Below, piece after piece: positions 4,951 to 5,155 of a stretch of DNA of 5,155 bases. The stretch lies in the NCBI GenBank assembly GCA_012800565.1, contig JAAZIZ010000468.1:1-5155 (forward strand), given 5' to 3'. The stretch is from Lentisphaerota bacterium. Lineage in GTDB: Bacteria; Verrucomicrobiota; Lentisphaeria; Oligosphaerales; Oligosphaeraceae. The translations under genes were made by a program, and so were the position numbers. The notes beneath the pieces are model-generated. The model was given only the letters and a program-made list of their open reading frames with translations. It was not told where the DNA came from and did not search any database. The first letter of the stretch is position 1, and the number at the start of each line of letters is the position of its first letter.

Positions 4951-5155
4951 ATGATAGCCAGCATCCTGCAACCACCGTATCCCTTGCCCGGTCAGGCCGT
5001 TGAGACCTTGGCCTGGCAGAGCGCCGCCCTGCGCCGTTTCGAAAAGCATTCCACTGACCTGATCGTATTGCCGGAGTACTGCAACTGTACTGGCGGGCGC
5101 GATTTAGCCGAGACTTTGTATCTGTTCGATAATCCTGGGGCGGAATTTGTGTCCG
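4951..5155 (+). CDS. Nitrilase/carbon-nitrogen hydrolase family protein, N-terminal part
   Basis: The gene begins with ATG at 4951, with GGAG (4940-4943) seven bases upstream, and runs off the right edge after 68 codons. The N-terminus MIASILQPPYP followed by a helix (AVETLAWQSAALRRFEKH) and DLIVLPEYCN is the typical opening of the nitrilase superfamily, which cleaves C-N bonds in nitriles, amides or N-carbamoyl compounds with a Glu-Lys-Cys triad. E42 in LPEYCN is the predicted catalytic glutamate. The Lys and Cys lie beyond the window, so activity and substrate cannot be judged. No signal peptide is seen, which suggests a cytoplasmic enzyme. It is divergent from trpB, and no functional link is evident. 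Confidence 0.82.
   Translation, partial: MIASILQPPYPLPGQAVETLAWQSAALRRFEKHSTDLIVLPEYCNCTGGRDLAETLYLFDNPGAEFVS

Overview
The window looks like a piece of a chromosome from a moderately GC-rich, polysaccharide-degrading bacterium. A member of the PVC group such as Lentisphaerota/Victivallales or Verrucomicrobiota fits best. That placement is inference, resting on a secreted DUF4838 plus CBM9-like protein, a divergent nitrilase-family gene and an intergenic cluster of GCGGCAGC-AA-GCTGCCGC hairpins. No rRNA or other marker gene is present to confirm it.

Layout, left to right. Positions 1-274 are non-coding. They hold a strong sigma70-type promoter firing leftward out of the window (61-88, minus), an operator-like inverted repeat (16-61) and a small GC hairpin followed by TTTT (149-165). 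Positions 275-2749 (minus) encode a secreted 824-residue protein with an N-terminal glycosidase-accessory-like domain, a DUF4838 core and a C-terminal CBM9-like module. A 112-bp gap with a possible weak promoter separates it from trpB (2862-4073, minus), a complete 403-residue tryptophan synthase beta chain. Upstream of trpB (4074-4337, minus) lies a complete classical attenuation leader. It has a sigma70 promoter, a 16-codon leader peptide MHNPIHITMAWSWWWR with four Trp codons, a small hairpin over the last Trp codons, a 2:3 antiterminator pairing, and two tandem terminator hairpins with 7 and 8 U residues. Positions 4338-4875 are non-coding and repeat-rich, with five REP-like hairpins, a 13-bp direct repeat and a 13-bp inverted repeat flanked by A-tracts that may bound a small non-autonomous element. 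At 4951 a nitrilase/carbon-nitrogen hydrolase gene starts on the plus strand and runs off the right edge.

How it works together: trpB appears to be controlled by ribosome-mediated transcription attenuation that senses charged tRNA-Trp. When Trp is scarce the ribosome stalls on the WSWWW codons, region 2 pairs with region 3 and trpB is transcribed. When Trp is plentiful, one or both terminators stop transcription about 30 or 85 nt before the trpB start. No trpA is visible beside trpB, so this is a separately controlled beta-subunit gene. The DUF4838 gene lies downstream on the same strand and could be reached by readthrough, but nothing links it functionally to tryptophan. The leader is the most interesting element of the window.
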